DNA of 50,618 nucleotides. Origin: UBA3537 sp965658025. GTDB taxonomy: Bacteria > Bacteroidota > Bacteroidia > Flavobacteriales > Flavobacteriaceae. Both the position numbers and the translations under genes were made by a program. The notes under the pieces were generated by a model. It did no database searches and was not told the origin of the DNA. It saw only the letters and a list, made by a program, of their open reading frames with translations. Numbering within the stretch: position 1 is the stretch's first letter; the number at the start of each line of letters is the position of its first letter. The stretch covers positions 1-50,618 of the forward strand of contig CBFHQL010000011.1 in assembly GCA_965658025.1 (NCBI GenBank). Direction: 5' to 3'. This document shows, in pieces, positions 8,800 to 17,859 of the stretch.

Positions 8800-9059
8800 T
8801 ATTTTAGTTTCTTAAATATACTAATTTAATGAATATCGGTTTAGCTTTTGTGATAAATTTGGCAGTACCCCACTGAAGTTTTTTCTAATTGATCATTTGC
8901 GTGTTGTTTTTAATCATAAAGAATACCACAAAAAAACACATATTTTATTGAATAATTGATAATTTAAACTGTTATAAATATCAATTCGGCAATTCGTTTT
9001 ACCCTGTATGTATAAAGAAGTTAGCTTTATTATCTTTACAGTCAATTTAATAGAATCCT

Positions 9060-11735
9060 ATGGCAGTTCAACCAAAATTAGAACGTTTCAGAAAGAATGT
9101 ACTTTCAAAATTTCAGATATACAACAGTATATTCATGACGCTTCCTTTTGATCAAATTACCAAAACTGGGGTGCTCTTGCCTTTATTTCATGAAACTTGC
9201 GAAAAAGGTTATGCTGCAGGAGATGATCCAAGCACTATTGTCGATACATTTTTTCAGAAATATCAAGCAAGACGTACCAAAAAAAGTCAAATCAAGCTCT
9301 TGTTTCGATTCATTCAATATATAGAACGTCAGGTTGTTTTATTTGATGCGATTGAAGATGCTGCTTTTCCAGTCATCAACAATATGGATGGTATTGGAAC
9401 CTTACGAAGTCTAAAAGAGAAAGCATTTTCTGAAAATAAAATCGATGAGCTTAAGGCATATTTGGACGAATTTAAAGTTCGTATTGTCCTTACAGCACAT
9501 CCTACACAGTTTTACCCTGGTTCTGTTTTGGGTATCATCACCGATTTGACCGAAGCCATCAAGGACAACGACTTGAGTCGCATCAATAGTTTGTTGGCGC
9601 AATTAGGTAAAACACCATTTTTTAAGCATACAAAACCCACACCTTTCGACGAAGCTGTAAATCTTATTTGGTATTTAGAAAATGTATTTTATGATTCTTT
9701 TGGAGCTATTTTCGATTACATTCAACAAAATATTTATGATCACAAAGTCATTAAAAATGAAATCATAAACATTGGATTTTGGCCCGGAGGTGATCGTGAT
9801 GGAAACCCATTTGTACTTCCAGATACAACATTGAAAGTTGCTGGACTGCTGAAAAAATCAATTCTGAAAAATTATGCCAGGGATTTAAAAAAATTAAAAC
9901 GAAAGTTAACTTTTCGTGGCGTTGAAAATCGTATAGAAAAATTGATTGACGATGCATATAAAGGTATCACCAACCCAGGTGCTTTCGCTTTAGATACTTT
10001 TGTATTGGAGTTGAAAGAGGTGCGTAAAATTGTCAGTCGAGATCATCACGCTCTATATTTGAATGAGATTACAAGTTTAATCAATAAAACACAACTTTTT
10101 GGGCATCATTTTGCTGCTCTAGATATCCGTCAAGACAGTAGAATTCACCACAAAGTATTTTCAAAAATTGTTGAAAAATCTATAGCGGCGAATAACGCTA
10201 TATTTCCTGAAAATTATGATACTTTGTCTCAAGATGAGCAAATAGAGGTCCTTTCTAAGGTTGATGCAGTTCTTGACACCTCCATTTTTGAAGATGAATT
10301 GGTGAAAAACACTCTTGAGACGATTAAAGTCGTCAAAGAAATTCAAAATACCAATGGCGAAAAAGGGGCACACCGTTACATCATCAGCAACAACCAAACG
10401 GCATTGAATGTGATGCAATTGTATGCCATGCTAAAGTTAGTTGCTTTCAACGACCGTCTATCTATAGACATTGTGCCGCTTTTTGAAACCGTTACGGATT
10501 TGGAGAATGCGCCTAAAGTGATGGAACAATTGTATACCAACAAGGCATACAAAGCCCATTTGAGGTCTCGTGGTCAGAAACAAACCATTATGTTAGGGTT
10601 TTCTGATGGCACAAAAGATGGCGGATATTTTATGGCCAATTGGGCGATATTTAGAGCAAAAGAAGCTTTGACTCAGATTTCAAAGCAGTACAATATTGAT
10701 GTTGTCTTTTTTGATGGTCGAGGTGGACCACCAGCACGTGGTGGAGGAAAAACCCACCAGTTTTATGCATCGCTTGGGCCAACCATAGAAGACAAAGAAG
10801 TTCAACTCACAATTCAAGGGCAAACCATTAGTTCTAATTTTGGTACGCCAGAATCATCGAAGTACAATTTAGAACAATTAATTAGCTCTGGTTTGTCCAA
10901 CAGCTTAGGTTCTGAAAATAAAGGATTTTCTGATCAAGACCGTCAAACTATGGATGAATTGGCAACTTTGAGTTACGAAACTTATCAAGACTTTAAAGGA
11001 CATCCAAAATTCATTCCGTATTTAGAGCGTATCAGTACGTTGAAATACTATGCAAAAGCAAATATTGGTAGTCGTCCATCAAAAAGATCCAAATCTGACC
11101 GTTTGATTTTCTCGGACTTAAGAGCGATTCCTTTTGTGGGCTCTTGGAGTCAATTGAAACAAAATGTTCCTGGATTTTTTGGTGTTGGAACAGCAATTCA
11201 TTCTTTTGAAGAGCGTGGAGAATTGGACAAAGTCATTGCTTTATACAACAATTCTAGTTTCTTTAAAACTCTTTTAGAAAACAGTATGATGTCTTTGAGT
11301 AAATCGTTTTTTGCACTCACAAAATACATGGCTGAAGATGAAGAGTTTGGCNNNNNNNNNNNNNNNNNNNNNNNNNNNNNNNNNNNNNNNNNNNNNNNNN
11401 NNNNNNNNNNNNNNNNNNNNNNNNNNNNNNNNNNNNNNNNNNNNNNNNNNCCATTTTGGAACATTATTTACGATGAGTATCAGCTTACTTTACGCTTGTT
11501 GTTAAAAATAACGGGCTACAAAGAGTTGATGGAAAATGAACCAAGTGGAAAAGCTTCTATCGATGTACGTGAATCCATTGTATTGCCCTTGATAACTATA
11601 CAACAATATGCGCTGCGAAAGATTCAGCATTTACAGAAACAAAAAACTGTTGACAAGGAACAAATTGATGTTTTTGAAAAGATAGTGACGCGTACGCTGT
11701 ATGGCATCATCAATGCGAGTAGAAACTCTGCCTAA
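9060..11735 (+). CDS. ppc: Phosphoenolpyruvate carboxylase (contains a 99-N gap)
   Basis: About 891 residues, the normal PEPC length. It carboxylates PEP to oxaloacetate, refilling the TCA cycle. Motifs: catalytic His in LTAHPTQFYPGS (His147), GGDRDGNPF near 242, FFDGRGGPPARGGGKTH near 550 (canonical form HGRGGSxGRGGGP), GSRPSKR, and RAIPFVGSW. It belongs to a divergent Bacteroidota form: the glycine loop carries PPA in place of the usual SVG, and the C-terminus ends RNSA rather than the usual QNTG. Positions 11352-11450 are N; the gap is 33 codons and keeps the frame, so there is no sign of a frameshift. A strong terminator follows. Confidence 0.9.
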   Translation: MAVQPKLERFRKNVLSKFQIYNSIFMTLPFDQITKTGVLLPLFHETCEKGYAAGDDPSTIVDTFFQKYQARRTKKSQIKLLFRFIQYIERQVVLFDAIEDAAFPVINNMDGIGTLRSLKEKAFSENKIDELKAYLDEFKVRIVLTAHPTQFYPGSVLGIITDLTEAIKDNDLSRINSLLAQLGKTPFFKHTKPTPFDEAVNLIWYLENVFYDSFGAIFDYIQQNIYDHKVIKNEIINIGFWPGGDRDGNPFVLPDTTLKVAGLLKKSILKNYARDLKKLKRKLTFRGVENRIEKLIDDAYKGITNPGAFALDTFVLELKEVRKIVSRDHHALYLNEITSLINKTQLFGHHFAALDIRQDSRIHHKVFSKIVEKSIAANNAIFPENYDTLSQDEQIEVLSKVDAVLDTSIFEDELVKNTLETIKVVKEIQNTNGEKGAHRYIISNNQTALNVMQLYAMLKLVAFNDRLSIDIVPLFETVTDLENAPKVMEQLYTNKAYKAHLRSRGQKQTIMLGFSDGTKDGGYFMANWAIFRAKEALTQISKQYNIDVVFFDGRGGPPARGGGKTHQFYASLGPTIEDKEVQLTIQGQTISSNFGTPESSKYNLEQLISSGLSNSLGSENKGFSDQDRQTMDELATLSYETYQDFKGHPKFIPYLERISTLKYYAKANIGSRPSKRSKSDRLIFSDLRAIPFVGSWSQLKQNVPGFFGVGTAIHSFEERGELDKVIALYNNSSFFKTLLENSMMSLSKSFFALTKYMAEDEEFGXXXXXXXXXXXXXXXXXXXXXXXXXXXXXXXXXPFWNIIYDEYQLTLRLLLKITGYKELMENEPSGKASIDVRESIVLPLITIQQYALRKIQHLQKQKTVDKEQIDVFEKIVTRTLYGIINASRNSA
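11352..11450. other. Run of 99 Ns (unresolved sequence) within ppc
   Basis: All bases are N. The length is divisible by three and the ppc frame continues on both sides, so the gap size looks correct or was masked. The conserved PEPC segment before the last ~95 residues is therefore unreadable. Confidence 0.98.
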
Positions 11736-11821
11736 TAAAATCAAAACCCTAAAGCTTAACTTTAGGGTTTTTTCTTTCCAAATACATACTAAATAAGAAA
11801 CAAATTGATGTTTTTAAAAAG
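11655..11821 (+). repeat. 27-bp direct repeat: ppc 3' end and downstream spacer
   Basis: Positions 11655-11681, inside the last codons of ppc, and 11795-11821, in the spacer, match at 25 of 27 bases (shared core ACAAATTGATGTTTTT). The copies are 140 bp apart and the flanks do not match. Confidence 0.75.
11744..11775 (+). terminator. Terminator of ppc
   Basis: AAACCCTAAA (11744-11753), 7-nt loop, TTTAGGGTTT (11761-11770), followed by further Ts. It starts 8 bases after the ppc stop. Confidence 0.85.
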
Positions 11822-11876
11822 CGTCTTAGGAAATTTGTATAGTCTTATTTTACTTTGCTGTACACTGTGATCAACG

Positions 11877-11913
11877 AAAAAAGCCCCTAGGTACGAATAC
11901 CTAAGGACTTTTT
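11877..11913 (-). terminator. Terminator of the porin gene
   Basis: The stem pairs AAAAAG with CTTTTT, CC with GG and TAGGTA with TACCTA, with two mismatches and loop CGAA. It lies 33 bases past the porin stop on the minus strand, and its A run reads as a T tract there. Confidence 0.7.
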
Positions 11914-11945
11914 AATCACAAACAAAAAAATGTTTTTAATATCTC

Positions 11946-12917
11946 TTAGAAGCTGTAGATTGCAGCGATAGTGAATGCTGAAAGTGAATCAGTTGCAAGG
12001 CCATCATTGTCAACATATGGCTCAGTGTTGCTCCATGAATCTAATCTAACTTCTGGCTTGATTGTTAAGTTTTCAACCGTGTAGCTTCCTGTAAGTGTAG
12101 TTGCAAATACGCTTGGAAGATCATCAGCTTCATCATCATGTAGACCGAAAAGCTCTCCTCTAAGTCCGATTGTAAATGTCTCAGAAGTAGCCAACTGTGG
12201 GTAAAGTGCAACACCATAGAATCCAGCGTCATCACTTACTTGGTAAGCTCCATTGATCCCTAAGAAGAAATCTTCTGATAAATCAAAACCACCTGTGTAG
12301 TCGATTTCAAAACCAAGAACTTCTTCGTCGTCATAGTACAAATTCAAGAACTGTCCTGCATACCCTAACTGAGCACCCAAAGCATATCCGCCAACAGTAT
12401 TGTTGTTTACATCAGTTGGGTTCATCAAGGCAAGCATTAAGCTAAAGTCACCTAAATCAAAGTCAGCTTTCAAACCAACATGAGAGAAAGGTCCATTAGA
12501 AAATAGGTAAGATGTACTGTAGTTAAAGTTCCCTGCAGGAGAAATTACTTCGTAACCTAAATAAGTATTAAAACGTCCCATTGTAAGAGTAGTCGTCTCA
12601 GATACATTCCAGTAGGCATACAATTGGTTAAGGTTATACCCACCAATAGCTGCATCACCTCTTGGTCCGAAAACAACATCAGCAACAACACCTGTTTTTT
12701 CACCTTCGTAAGCAAAAATAGCGTTGGCCATACCTAAAGCAAATCCAGTTTCATCTGCAAATGAAGTTCCGAATGATTGCAATTCAGTGTCAGTAGCAGA
12801 TAAGTTAGTCTGGTAATAAGCGTCAACTGTTCCAGAAATAGAAAGTTTTGGCGCTTCATCCTGTGCAAATACAGCAAAAGACGTTGCAATTGTTAATAGT
12901 GTAAAAATCTTTTTCAT
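11946..12917 (-). CDS. Outer-membrane beta-barrel porin (bbp2/OmpL-like)
   Basis: 323 residues. A signal peptide (MKKIFTLLTIATSFAVFAQ) precedes a run of alternating strands typical of a beta barrel, ending in an aromatic residue (AIYSF), the usual outer-membrane assembly signal. The opening LSISGTVDAYYQTNL and segments such as GRFNTYLGYEVISPAGNFNYSTSYLF fit the 'putative beta-barrel porin-2' family. The substrate is unknown. It is divergent from gltBD; in Flavobacteriaceae similar porins are found beside nitrogen-assimilation genes, so a role in uptake of small nitrogen compounds is a reasonable but unproven inference. It has its own promoter and terminator. Confidence 0.8.
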   Translation of the reverse strand: MKKIFTLLTIATSFAVFAQDEAPKLSISGTVDAYYQTNLSATDTELQSFGTSFADETGFALGMANAIFAYEGEKTGVVADVVFGPRGDAAIGGYNLNQLYAYWNVSETTTLTMGRFNTYLGYEVISPAGNFNYSTSYLFSNGPFSHVGLKADFDLGDFSLMLALMNPTDVNNNTVGGYALGAQLGYAGQFLNLYYDDEEVLGFEIDYTGGFDLSEDFFLGINGAYQVSDDAGFYGVALYPQLATSETFTIGLRGELFGLHDDEADDLPSVFATTLTGSYTVENLTIKPEVRLDSWSNTEPYVDNDGLATDSLSAFTIAAIYSF

Positions 12918-13349
12918 AATAATTAGTTAATTTTTAGTGATTAATGGCTCAAACATAGTGCATAAAAACAATAACCCCCAAAAAAATAAGGTATATTAAG
13001 TCATTTTTATGTAGTTGATAAAAATAACCCTATAAATTTTAGGGGTATGCTTATAATTATTTAATTATTTATGAAATTAACATTGTTGTTTTTGGCCCAA
13101 ATATGAAATTTCATCTTTTTTTAATACACATTTATTACATTAAAATTTTAATTGAATAGTTTGTCGCTGGTGAAAAAAACATGAAAAATAGGTTGATAAT
13201 TCATCAAAAACCATAGGGTCAAAATATCTAAAATACATTTTAAGGCCAATAAATTATTAAAATCATAATAATGTGTATAGTATGATTGATAGTCCTCTTT
13301 TTGTCCTTATCTTTCATCTTTAATTTGTTTAAAATTAACGTTTAAAAAA
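12918..13349. other. 432-bp divergent regulatory region, porin / gltB
   Basis: No gene was seen here. It holds the porin promoter (12950-12982), a short dyad TTGAT-N5-ATCAA at 13193-13207, and a weak promoter-like pair before gltB: TTTTTG at 13298-13303 and TAATTTG at 13321-13327, spaced 17 bp. The rest is AT-rich without clear structure. Confidence 0.5.
12950..12982 (-). promoter_or_regulatory. Bacteroidota-type promoter of the porin gene
   Basis: On the minus strand, -33 TTTG (12982-12979) is separated by 21 bp from -7 TATGTTTG (12957-12950), matching the flavobacterial consensus in both boxes and spacing. The -7 box lies 32 bp before the start codon. Confidence 0.65.
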
Positions 13350-16300
13350 ATGGTTATGTTGAAAAAGCAAGGGATGTATTTGCCAGAATTTGAGCACGAC
13401 AACTGTGGTGCTGGATTTATTTGTAGTCTGGAAGGGAACAAGTCAAATGACATTATTCACAAAGCGCTTCAAATTCTAGAGCGTCTAGAACACAGGGGTG
13501 CTGTGAGTTCAGATGGTAAAACTGGTGACGGTGCTGGAATTCTTACGGATATTCCTCACGAACTCTTTGTTAACGATTGTGCTTTTGATTTACCTGATTT
13601 TGGTCAATATGCTACAGGAAATGTATTTTTACCTAAAAAAGAAAATCAGCGTAACTACTGTATTTCTGTCTTTGAGAAATTCATCAAAGCACAAGGGCTT
13701 AACGTTCAAGGATGGAGAGAAGTTCCTATCGACCCTTCGGTTTTGGGAACTATCGCAGAACAAACAGAACCTGTTGTTAAACAAATTTTCATAACCAAAA
13801 GCAATGATAAACAAGACGATTTTGAGTTTAAATTGAAACTGTTCATTGCCCGTAAAAAAGCGGAACATGAAATTTACAATTCAAAACTTTCAGAAAGCAA
13901 CTTTTTCTACCTTCCAAGTCTTTCTACAAAAATCATTATATATAAAGGACTACTCATTCCTGAAGACATCAAGTTGTACTACAAAGATTTAGAAAACCCT
14001 TTGTTTGTAACCCGTCTTGCATTGGTACATCAGCGATTTTCAACCAATACTTTTCCAACATGGGATTTGGCGCAACCTTTTAGATACATGTGTCACAATG
14101 GAGAAATCAATACCTTACGTGGCAATATATCTAGAATGCTCTCTCGTGAGGCATTACTGAAAAGCGATTGGTTTGGCGAAGACATAAAATCCATACTTCC
14201 AGTAATTCTTCCTAAAAAATCTGATTCTGCGTCTATGGATATGGCTGTAGAATTACTTTTGATGACCGGCCGTTCATTGCCTGAAGTCATGATGATGCTT
14301 ATTCCTGAAGCGTGGGAGAAAAACGACGAAATGTCACCGACCAAAAAAGCATTTTACGAATATAATTCATGTTTAATGGAACCTTGGGATGGACCAGCAT
14401 CTATTCCATTTACTGACGGCGATTACATAGGTGCCGTTTTGGATAGAAACGGATTAAGACCTTCCAGATATTCGGTAACTAAAGACGGTTATGTCATCAT
14501 GTCATCAGAGATTGGCGTTATAGAATTGGCACCAGAAAATGTTGCACATCACGGACGTTTGGAACCTGGAAAAATGTTTTTGGTAGACATGAATGAAGGC
14601 CGCATCGTAAATGATGAAGAAATAAAAGAAGCCATCGCGGCAAAACAACCTTACAGTAATTGGTTAGAGGATAATTTGGTTTATTTAAAGCAAATTCCTT
14701 ACAACGATTGTCCTGTTTTTCTTGATCAAGAACCTCTCGATAAAAGGAAAGTTCTTTTTGGATATACACAAGAAGATATTAAAACCATTATCCTACCAAT
14801 GGCCAATATGGCTAAAGAACCTATTGGATCGATGGGAAGCGACACACCACTCGCACTTTTATCAGAAAAACCCCAACTGATTTATAATTATTTCAAGCAA
14901 TTATTTGCTCAAGTTACGAATCCACCACTAGACGGAATTCGCGAAGAGTTGATCACAGATATTAGTTTGACCTTGGGAAGTGATCACAATATTTTTGAGA
15001 TTAATGAAGCGCATTGTAAAAAATTAAAAATTCAAAATCCTGTAATTTCAAAGCAAGATTTGGATAAGATAAAAAGCTACAAAAATCCGAATTTCAGCAT
15101 CACTTCTGTACCTATTTTATATGACATTAGCAAAGGGCATAATGGATTGGAAGATGCATTGGACCATTTGTTAGAAGAAGTTTCTGCACATGTTGATAAC
15201 GGTACCAATATTTTGATTCTATCAGATCGAAACGTATCTAAAGATAAGGCTCCTATTCCAGCACTTTTAGCCTGTTCATTCATCAATAGTGGGTTACAAA
15301 AATTAGGAAAGCGCTCGAAAATAAGCATCATCATTGAGTCCGCAGAACCACGTGAGGTACATCATTTTGCCTTGTTGTTTGGGTATGGAGCAAGTGCCAT
15401 CAATCCATATATGGTAAATGAAATTATTGAGAATGAAGTTTTAAATCTTGACCCAAAAGCAGACACCGAAAAAGCCATTGCCAATTACAATAAAGCTGTT
15501 GGTAAAGGGATTTTGAAGGTGATGAACAAAATTGGGATTTCTACACTCAATTCCTACAGAGGGTCACAATTGTTTGAGTGTATTGGTATCAATACAAGTG
15601 TAGTCGACAAATATTTCCCAAATACTGCAACAAGAATTCAAGGGGTTGATTTACATCAGTTAGAGAAAGAGATTTCCAAGCGTTATGCTTCTGCATACGT
15701 CAAAAAATCAATTGATGCGGCATTAGATTTAGAAATGGGGGGTCAGTACCGTTGGAGAAGAAATGGAGAGCATCATTTATTTAATCCACTTTCAATTGCA
15801 AAACTCCAAGATTCGGTGCGAACCAACAAGCCACAGAAATACAAAGAATACGCTGAGATGATAAACAATCAGTCGAAGCAATTGATGACCATTCGTGGGC
15901 TATTCGAATTTACAAACTATGATCCAATTCCATTGGAAGAAGTTGAGCCGTGGACCAACATTGTAAAGCGCTTTAAAACTGGGGCAATGTCCTACGGTTC
16001 GATTAGTAAAGAGGCGCATGAAAATTTAGCTATAGCCATGAACAGAATTGGTGGAAAAAGTAATTCTGGTGAGGGTGGAGAAGATCAAGAGCGTTTTTAT
16101 AAAAATGCTAATGGTGATTGGAAAAACAGTGCCATCAAGCAAGTTGCATCTGGCCGCTTTGGAGTAACATCTAATTACCTTTCCAATGCACAGGAAATTC
16201 AAATAAAAATGGCACAAGGCGCCAAGCCAGGAGAAGGAGGACAACTTCCAGGGCCAAAAGTAAATCCTGATATTGCCAAAACGCGAAATTCAACCCCTTA

Positions 16301-17855
16301 CGTTGGACTTATTTCACCGCCTCCGCATCACGATATTTACTCTATCGAAGATTTATCGCAGTTGATTTACGATTTAAAATCTGCAAACCGTCAAGCACGT
16401 ATCAACGTCAAACTCGTTTCAGAAGTTGGTGTAGGTACTGTTGCTGCAGGTGTAGCCAAAGCAAAAGCCGATGTCGTTTTAATTTCTGGTTATGATGGTG
16501 GAACAGGGGCTTCGCCACTGACTTCGCTAAAACATGCAGGACTCCCTTGGGAGTTAGGATTGGCCGAAGCACAACAAACGCTTGTCATGAACGATTTGAG
16601 AAGTCGAATTGTGGTAGAATGTGATGGTCAGTTAAAAACAGGACGTGATGTTGCCGTTGCTTGTCTTCTAGGTGCAGAAGAATTTGGATTCGCCACCGCA
16701 CCGCTCGTAGCATCTGGGTGTGTGATGATGCGTGCTTGTCACCTTAATACATGTCCAGTTGGAATTGCAACACAAAACCCTGAGCTACGCAAAAAATTCA
16801 AAGGAAAACCAGAGCACGTCGTAAACTTTATGTATTTCATTGCACAAGAATTACGTGAAATTATGGCCAAACTTGGTTTTAGAACAGTAGATGAAATGGT
16901 TGGTCAAGTTGATAAACTAGACCGTAACACAGCCATTGAACATTATAAATCTAAAGGGATCGACTTGTCTCCAATTCTTCATAAAGTTGAAGTGAATAAA
17001 GACGTTGATATTCTCAACACAGACAAACAAGATCACCAATTGGAGCGTGCTTTAGATTTTGAAATTATAGATAAAGCACATCCTGCATTGTTCCGAAAAG
17101 AACCTACGGTTTTAGACTTAAAAATTAACAATGAAAATAGAGCAGTAGGTGCCATATTAAGTAATGAAATATCAAAAATATACGGTGCTCAAGGCTTGCC
17201 AGACAATACACTCAAAATCAACTTCAAAGGGTCTGCTGGTCAAAGTTTTGGTGCTTTTGCTACCAAAGGGCTGACTCTCAATGTCATAGGAAATACCAAT
17301 GATTATTTGGGTAAAGGACTTTCTGGCGCAAAAATCACAGTACGCGTTCCTGATGAATCGACTATTATCCCTGAAGAAAACATTATCATTGGAAATGTAG
17401 CACTTTATGGAGCAACCTCTGGAGAGGTTTACATCAATGGAAAAGCTGGTGAGCGTTTTTGTGTTCGAAATTCTGGTGCAAAAGCAGTAGTTGAAGGGAT
17501 TGGCGACCATGGTTGTGAATACATGACTGGTGGTATTGCCGTCATTTTAGGTGAAGTTGGACGTAATTTTGGTGCAGGTATGAGTGGTGGAATTGCTTAT
17601 GTTTATGACCCTAATAATACGTTCAAAAATAAGTGTAATCAAGAAGGGCTGAATTTAGATCCACTCAAAGAGAGTGCACATGTTTTAGAATTAAAAACAC
17701 TCATCGAAAATCATTACAACAACACTCTGAGTCCATTAGCGCAACGTATTTTGGAACAATGGGAAACAGAGTTGAAACATTTTGTTCGTGTTTTTCCAGA
17801 AGAATACAAACAAGCATTAATAAGATTAAAAAACGAAAACCTCGTAAAAAAATAA
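13350..17855 (+). CDS. gltB: Glutamate synthase (GOGAT) large subunit
   Basis: 1501 residues, full length. It transfers the amide of glutamine to 2-oxoglutarate, giving two glutamates. Class-II amidotransferase: the nucleophile is Cys19 in DNCGAGFICS, exposed after removal of an 18-residue propeptide. The synthase domain shows GGKSNSGEGGED, SEVGVGTVAAGVAKAKAD, GYDGGTGASP and the 3Fe-4S ligands Cys1124, Cys1130 and Cys1135 (CVMMRACHLNTC). The C-terminal GXGXG beta helix includes NYLGKGLSGAKI and MTGGIAVILGEVGRNFGAGMSGG. Internal ATGs at codons 3 and 9 are alternative starts; all lie before the catalytic Cys. gltD follows after 4 bases. Confidence 0.95.
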   Translation: MVMLKKQGMYLPEFEHDNCGAGFICSLEGNKSNDIIHKALQILERLEHRGAVSSDGKTGDGAGILTDIPHELFVNDCAFDLPDFGQYATGNVFLPKKENQRNYCISVFEKFIKAQGLNVQGWREVPIDPSVLGTIAEQTEPVVKQIFITKSNDKQDDFEFKLKLFIARKKAEHEIYNSKLSESNFFYLPSLSTKIIIYKGLLIPEDIKLYYKDLENPLFVTRLALVHQRFSTNTFPTWDLAQPFRYMCHNGEINTLRGNISRMLSREALLKSDWFGEDIKSILPVILPKKSDSASMDMAVELLLMTGRSLPEVMMMLIPEAWEKNDEMSPTKKAFYEYNSCLMEPWDGPASIPFTDGDYIGAVLDRNGLRPSRYSVTKDGYVIMSSEIGVIELAPENVAHHGRLEPGKMFLVDMNEGRIVNDEEIKEAIAAKQPYSNWLEDNLVYLKQIPYNDCPVFLDQEPLDKRKVLFGYTQEDIKTIILPMANMAKEPIGSMGSDTPLALLSEKPQLIYNYFKQLFAQVTNPPLDGIREELITDISLTLGSDHNIFEINEAHCKKLKIQNPVISKQDLDKIKSYKNPNFSITSVPILYDISKGHNGLEDALDHLLEEVSAHVDNGTNILILSDRNVSKDKAPIPALLACSFINSGLQKLGKRSKISIIIESAEPREVHHFALLFGYGASAINPYMVNEIIENEVLNLDPKADTEKAIANYNKAVGKGILKVMNKIGISTLNSYRGSQLFECIGINTSVVDKYFPNTATRIQGVDLHQLEKEISKRYASAYVKKSIDAALDLEMGGQYRWRRNGEHHLFNPLSIAKLQDSVRTNKPQKYKEYAEMINNQSKQLMTIRGLFEFTNYDPIPLEEVEPWTNIVKRFKTGAMSYGSISKEAHENLAIAMNRIGGKSNSGEGGEDQERFYKNANGDWKNSAIKQVASGRFGVTSNYLSNAQEIQIKMAQGAKPGEGGQLPGPKVNPDIAKTRNSTPYVGLISPPPHHDIYSIEDLSQLIYDLKSANRQARINVKLVSEVGVGTVAAGVAKAKADVVLISGYDGGTGASPLTSLKHAGLPWELGLAEAQQTLVMNDLRSRIVVECDGQLKTGRDVAVACLLGAEEFGFATAPLVASGCVMMRACHLNTCPVGIATQNPELRKKFKGKPEHVVNFMYFIAQELREIMAKLGFRTVDEMVGQVDKLDRNTAIEHYKSKGIDLSPILHKVEVNKDVDILNTDKQDHQLERALDFEIIDKAHPALFRKEPTVLDLKINNENRAVGAILSNEISKIYGAQGLPDNTLKINFKGSAGQSFGAFATKGLTLNVIGNTNDYLGKGLSGAKITVRVPDESTIIPEENIIIGNVALYGATSGEVYINGKAGERFCVRNSGAKAVVEGIGDHGCEYMTGGIAVILGEVGRNFGAGMSGGIAYVYDPNNTFKNKCNQEGLNLDPLKESAHVLELKTLIENHYNNTLSPLAQRILEQWETELKHFVRVFPEEYKQALIRLKNENLVKK

Positions 17856-17859
17856 TACT

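Noticed and set aside
11796..11870. Small gene in the ppc-porin spacer
   Set aside because: The ATG in the repeated 27-mer opens no reading frame of useful length; the similarity to ppc ends after 27 bases.
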